A DNA stretch of 64,000 bases from Rhododendron vialii (taxonomy: Eukaryota; Streptophyta; Magnoliopsida; Ericales; Ericaceae). This document shows, one piece after another, positions 59,181-64,000 of this stretch. The stretch is from contig NC_080561.1 in the NCBI RefSeq assembly GCF_030253575.1, positions 12,386,001 through 12,450,000 on the forward strand. Reading direction: 5' to 3'. Made by a program: the position numbers and the translations under genes. Position 1 is the first letter of the stretch. Each line of letters starts with the position of its first letter. Below the pieces are notes generated by a model. It worked only from the letters and a program-made list of their open reading frames with translations, had not been told where the DNA came from and did no database searches.

Positions 59181-61401
59181 CAAATATGGACTTGGTCTCC
59201 GGTAAAAAAAAATTTCATCGTTAAAGATAAAAAGTGTAGTCTTGACAAACCATAGAAAGTCTTTTGTATCTTTTTAGTTGGCCTTTTTGACCCAAATAAA
59301 TTAGTACGTACTGGGAAAGGTGACAATGTGGAGGGCCGTCATTGTCACCCCCGTCAATCTGTCTTCGTAGTCGGGAACGAGAGTTGTTTGTCATATCAGT
59401 TTCGGTTGTTAGGGGTTGTGGTGCTGGCAATCGGGTAGGTGATAACTGTATGGGTCATTCCACAACAACCCTCATCTGTTGTGAGAACTCTCTCCACTCT
59501 TCTCTGAAGTTGGGCATCATCCAAGCATGTGGAAGACCAACGATGGATTTGGGGTCTTCTGTGGTGGCGGCCCTATACGACAACTCTCTCCAATTTCAAG
59601 TCTTCTTCCAAATGGGAAGTTCGGATCCATGTTTTTTGTACATATCCCACCTCTATTTGGACTAATTATTTATATTGCTTCGTTAATCATTGAACCGGCC
59701 ATAAAAATGTTTGTTCATAATAGTAAAAAATTATGACGTGCTCCATTTGAAATTATAATATGGTATTGCAGTTGAAATAAAGTATGTGTTTAGCATTCCA
59801 ATTTATTATTCAAATGTAAAGAGTTCGAATGATTAGACAGTGTCCTCTGAAGTGTTCCAAAAGATAGGAAAATATATAAGAGTGTCAAAGTGTCCTCCAA
59901 TATATAAGAGTGTCAAAGTGTCCTCCAAGTACTGAAAGTGATGTCGTAGAAGAACTTCAAGTAACTTTTCCAACTAATCCATTTACCACTTTTAAGATGT
60001 GAATACCACTTGTACAATCTCAGGACAAGTAATTTACATGAACGCCATAAAAAGTTTCCACAACTTTGAGCTTCAACTGAACTTGCAAGAACAAGCTCCT
60101 TTGGCAACAGAAAACAACAAAAACCCTACATTAGCACTTCTCTGACAACACAGGAAACAAAACCCAATCATGCAGATAAAAACCTTTTCCCTGGTGGCAA
60201 GTATTCCAACAAACCGTGAATGGTTTCACATGTTGCAAAAAACTTGTTATGCAGACTGTACCAAATGGATAGCAGAATCCAAAAAATAATGACCAAAAAA
60301 CTGATAGAACTAGACAAGTACCTTCTCCCCATCACCAAGTCCCCGTTACAAATGGCTTGCATTTACTAGACTGCATACAGTCGGAACATAATCTAGGTAG
60401 CCATAACATGAGCAGTCAAAGCAATATCCAAGACATAATACCAATGGCAGAACATCAATAGCCGTAAGAAACCATTTCCACAGCAGCTACAGAGCACTAA
60501 CAGGTAGCATCAGTATCAGTAACAACAACTACAGACATGCCCCCCCTCACAAAAGCTTAAACATTCCAAGGAACAACCCTCCAAGTATAAGTCAATACAA
60601 AATTGATACCTACTATAAACGGAATACCAATGTAAGGTAGCTACAAAGAAACCAATTACACAACATGCAACCCAATGGTGCTCAGCAATCAAAGCAAAAC
60701 AGGTCATAAATGGAGATGAGTAGATGATAAGTAACAGCAAAAGAACCAGAAGGGCTAATCCTTTATCTGGTAACTACCCTTTTTCATAAAGTTGTTTATG
60801 ATGGAGGTTGGACTGATTTAGACCACCCACAATAGTGCACCAACACCAGAAATGAAATACTCCACCCATGCACTAACCAACCCCACAACCACCCACATTT
60901 CCTTACTACTGTCATTATCTGTCTCCCTTCTATCTGACTACTCTGTAACCTACCTTCCTGTAACCTATCTTCAACACCACTTCACTGTACCCACAAACCA
61001 GCACCTACTATCATCTGGACAAAACAATCACTAACTGTCTTACTATTGTTCAAATTCAAACACCAACTTACTGGACAAAACACATTATAAATAGTTAACA
61101 AAAATCAGTGCATACGAAATCCTTTCATCTGCTCATGCAGTGCCATTTTACAACCACTTCTGCTTCCGTTGTACCCGGTAATTTTTATCTGCACTTCTGC
61201 AGTACATCATCTCGCCTCTTGTTGTGCGGGGATAATATAAACCGTACGAGTAGCCTCATTCGCATATCAATACCCATGTTAGCCTGTATAGTACAACATT
61301 TGTAAATATCTAACTCTGGGATTTTCAGGTGCATATGGTTGATGAATAAGTGTTCGGGTAGTATTTACCTCTAGTTCACGTGTATTCATCCTTCCCCCAG
61401 T
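59181..61401. other. No feature recognised
   Basis: Short ORFs on both strands without family resemblance. Part of 61.3-61.4 kb may be the 3' end of the minus-strand Ulp1-type gene. A PolII leader or RNA gene was not seen. Confidence 0.3.
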
Positions 61402-64000
61402 CTAGTGCTCTATAAACCTTAAGGTATAAAACCCACAATCGAATCTGCACCCACATAAGTGTGTCCCATTCATTATCATGCAAACATTGTATGGAAAATG
61501 GAGATGTTACATTGTAATGTAGGCACTCACATGTTCTTTTGCTGTGGGACATTTGGGTGGTGGATAATCCAATTCTTCCATGGATATTCCATTGGCCTTG
61601 TCCGCTTCAAAACAGAAAAGAGCGCCGATACCTGACCCAAACAAAAATATAACTCTATTACAAAGTCACAAATAAGGTAAAATGTCTCCGCAAAGGATAA
61701 AACCATTGCACAACAAACAAACACAAAAGATGTGCTTACCACATCTGCAATAGCTAAGGTCTTTTCATCAGTTTTTACGTTCATTGAATCAAGGACATCA
61801 ATTCGCTTTTCGACCAGGTTTATAACAACACAAAACCAATGGTCACATGTGGCCAGCAAAATCGGCAAACACAACTGCATCCACAATTATTTTTCATTCA
61901 GTAATGGGCCCAACCATAGAAAATAACATTACAAATTTATGAACGTAAAGAAATAAAATGTAAGACTTGCCAAATTGCACATCGCGACATCATATCCAAG
62001 AATGTCGGTCAAGACATTCTGCTTCTTTAAATTTGTTATATTTCGCAAATTTCCCTACAATGGATGGAAACGTTGTATAAATTCCCACAAAATTAAGTAA
62101 ATGAAGAAGTTCACAACTTTGATCTAAGGTATCCATTTGAAAATACCACAAATGTGCTTGAGAACATGTGCCGTGTGGGAATGGGGACTCCGTATTTTTT
62201 GGGAGACTTCTTTATTTCCTCTTTCATCAACCACACAATCATGCTATCCATGACCTGATAAACAATGGGAGCAAATCGAAAATTGGACATGAATACATGT
62301 AATGAAGAGTAAATGTGTACAAAAATCACAGGTTTCGGTTGCTGAGCAGGAAATGGCCAACTTATCAATTTATCCGGTAAACAAGTAAGGGCTCATGTAG
62401 CCCATGCCGGATTAATTGTATTTTGGGCTGGAGCGATGAACCTATTTGAAGTGGCTCATTTTCTACCGAAGAAGCCTATGTATGAATAAGGCTTAATTTT
62501 ACTTCCGCACCTACCTACTCACAAGTGGGGGGTACGTCCTGATGGAAAAGTTATAGACACCTTTCCATTTGAAGTACACAAATTTACAAGTACTATATTA
62601 ATTACCAAATTCGACATCAGACCCCTTTCTTTGAACACATTCTGTAAATCTGTCCGAGATGGGCTGAACGTCATGCCATCCATAGAAACAAGACCCGCTC
62701 TGCAAGTATCATACTACACCTCATTAGTTACTTATACCTTGATGACCGAATAGAAAAACACGGAACACTACTTTTACGAAGTACAAGTTAGTAGTCATAC
62801 ATATCTTCCTTTTTCCGAGCTGGTTTCATAACATATTCAATGAATTTACTTTCTTCTTTTGTGAACTTTGAATCTTTGACCTCCGGTTCAGCCACATATG
62901 GCGTCCTTGTAGCTTTACTTGCTTTGACTGTCCTATTACCCCGTTTCTTTGATGGTCGAGTCAAAGCATGTTCTTCTACAACTCCATCCACATGTACTTG
63001 AACTTCAACTTGTTCACCTTCTCCGTCAACTTTGCCTTGGTTTTCCACGACTTGTTCTTGCACTTGTACTTCTTCTTCCATGTTCAGTTTCTGTTGGTCA
63101 ATTGCCATCCCCGTCTGACTTCCACATTTGTCCATAATGGAGGTGTGTACAACATCATCGAACCTGTGCTCAGGGGTGTACAATGGCATGTCACGGTCAT
63201 TTTGAACATTTTCAAAACCGGATATCCTATCCTCATCCATTTCATCTGCGGCAACCCTTTTCCCTGCCATTTTAGGAGTAGATGTGGAACTTGACGGAAT
63301 TTCGTGACAAGCATCATCATCCAAAGGACTGTCCATCTCCCTGACATCGGTTTCTTTTGAGGGAATTTTTTCGGTTGTTGTTTCAAAAACATGACCCATC
63401 AAGGCAGCGTCCATGATGATGATGCATTGCATTTGTTCAAGAAATGATTTCTGCAGAGTATGATAAGCCTTTTTCGCCTCCTATTAACATAAGGTCAATG
63501 TTACAAATTGACATGACATAAATGGCTCATTGGACATAAGAAGATAAGGTTTTCTCACCGGATGCAGTAAACGAGGCTGAGGAAATTGGCCGGAAATGGG
63601 ATCTACTTACTCCAAATTCTCCTCCTTGGCAATTCGTTCCATTATAAGATTCGTCGTCCAAGACTGAATCAACGGAACACCAACATTACCAACATTCATT
63701 CCCATCTCCTCTTTGTCAAAGTATATAAGCTGCAAAGGAAAAAGTACATTTTTATAAAAACTGATTTTAGAAAGGTAAAAAAAAATTATGTTCAAGAAGA
63801 ATATGACATGTACATTACCATTAAGAGCAACACACAACCAGAAACGCCAGGGGCATCCTTTCTATTATCAACCTCCTTCACATCTCTCTTCTTAAACATC
63901 GTTATTTCCTTGACCAACCAATCCAACACAAACTGTGGCCATGCATATGACGAAATATTGGTTAAATCATACACTGCCGGATAGAACTTGGTGGAGGCCA
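61402..64000 (-). pseudogene. Ulp1/C48 cysteine-protease gene of transposon-associated plant type, partial, with two in-frame stops
   Basis: Exons read on the minus strand: (off window)-63819, 63729-63559, 63480-62801, 62699-62606, 62254-62147, 62054-61971, 61874-61740, 61631-61531 and 61444 onward, with phases consistent throughout. The N-terminal exons resemble the domain that precedes Ulp1 in plant mobile-element proteins (SYAWPQFVLDWLVKEI, then GCVLLLM-LIYFD). Exon 3 encodes an acidic, low-complexity linker with a KKRG basic patch. The protease core shows His in CDHWFCVV, Asp in VLDSMN and Cys in FDCGFYTLRFIEH, the Ulp1 order. The enzyme class cleaves SUMO-type conjugates; transposon copies have unknown targets. 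Breaks: TAA at 63609-63607 and TAG at 61404-61402 (where Trp is usual). The intron after 61971 uses a GC donor. This could still be a live gene if the TAA is spliced out. Confidence 0.7.
62347..62577 (+). pseudogene. psbC: Nuclear plastid DNA insertion: psbC (CP43) fragment
   Basis: The plus strand encodes [30 protein letters not shown], a stop, GLILLPHL and VIDTFPF, which is the transmembrane and loop region of photosystem II CP43. Nucleotide identity to chloroplast psbC appears high but is no longer perfect: a TAA replaces a Gln codon (TATGAATAAGGC) and short indels are present near 62375 and 62520. No other plastid gene flanks it. It lies in the intron between Ulp1-gene exons 62699-62606 and 62254-62147, in antisense. 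Confidence 0.92.

Noticed and set aside
59342-59736. A gene on the plus strand near 59.3-59.7 kb
   Set aside because: Open for about 107 codons but without domain, splice context or codon pattern that I could support.
61527-61886. The 119-codon ORF as one exon of the Ulp1-type gene
   Set aside because: The middle (61739-61632) is hydrophobic nonsense bordered by GTAAGC and GGTCAG, so it is an intron read through; the flanking parts are exons.
63565-63609. A 34-bp intron removing the TAA in the Ulp1-type gene
   Set aside because: GTAAGT...CAG is present but 34 bp is too short for a plant intron, and the sequence after the stop continues in frame into the next exon.

Overview
This is a nuclear segment of a repeat-rich flowering plant, most likely a eudicot. 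Evidence for this: spliced genes with GT-AG introns, CT/GA-rich 5' leaders, three Stowaway-type MITEs (TA target sites), solo LTRs, a plant L1-type LINE, a decayed plant pararetrovirus and a fragment of chloroplast psbC. I cannot name the species. Gene models below were spliced by eye from splice signals, reading frame and remembered family sequence; no alignment was run.

Layout. 1-10.7 kb is a graveyard of nested elements: remnants of an endogenous caulimovirid-like element lie in two opposite orientations (movement-protein-like part on +, protease/RT/RNase H part on -), interrupted by two solo LTRs (1585-4549, 8185-10234) and several MITEs. 11.6-17.0 kb holds an intact host gene on +, a phosphoglycerate-mutase-like (histidine phosphatase) gene with a non-coding first exon, nine coding exons and 285 aa. 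17.66-30.38 kb holds an intact host gene on -, fatty acid amide hydrolase (FAAH), with 20 coding exons and 603 aa. The two are convergent, and the same two families are near neighbours in Arabidopsis, so this block looks like conserved microsynteny.

30.5-37.7 kb is intergenic and filled with long palindromic (foldback) elements, MITEs, SINEs and a minisatellite. 37.7-44.9 kb is a third solo LTR (5-bp target duplication CTGGG) into which a nearly complete LINE (38030-42470, 14-bp target duplication, poly-A tail) has inserted; the LINE ORF2 is one frame broken only by two stop codons. 45-49.4 kb is mostly featureless, with a possible transcribed leader at 46.4-46.8 kb. 49.48-53.2 kb is a decayed clpX (mitochondrial Clp ATPase) pseudogene whose Walker B exon is split by an 817-bp hAT element that itself carries a SINE and a MITE. 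54.6-59.2 kb carries MITE, SINE and tandem-repeat structures plus a truncated antisense LINE. 61.4-64.0 kb (-, running off the window) is a multi-exon Ulp1/C48 cysteine-protease gene of the transposon-associated plant type, with two in-frame stops, a GC-AG intron and a psbC-derived plastid DNA insertion in one intron.

The two intact genes have no evident joint role: FAAH hydrolyses N-acylethanolamines and related amides, and the partner is an uncharacterised histidine phosphatase. I found no novel multi-gene system. The interest lies in the nested insertions, whose target duplications give a relative order of events.
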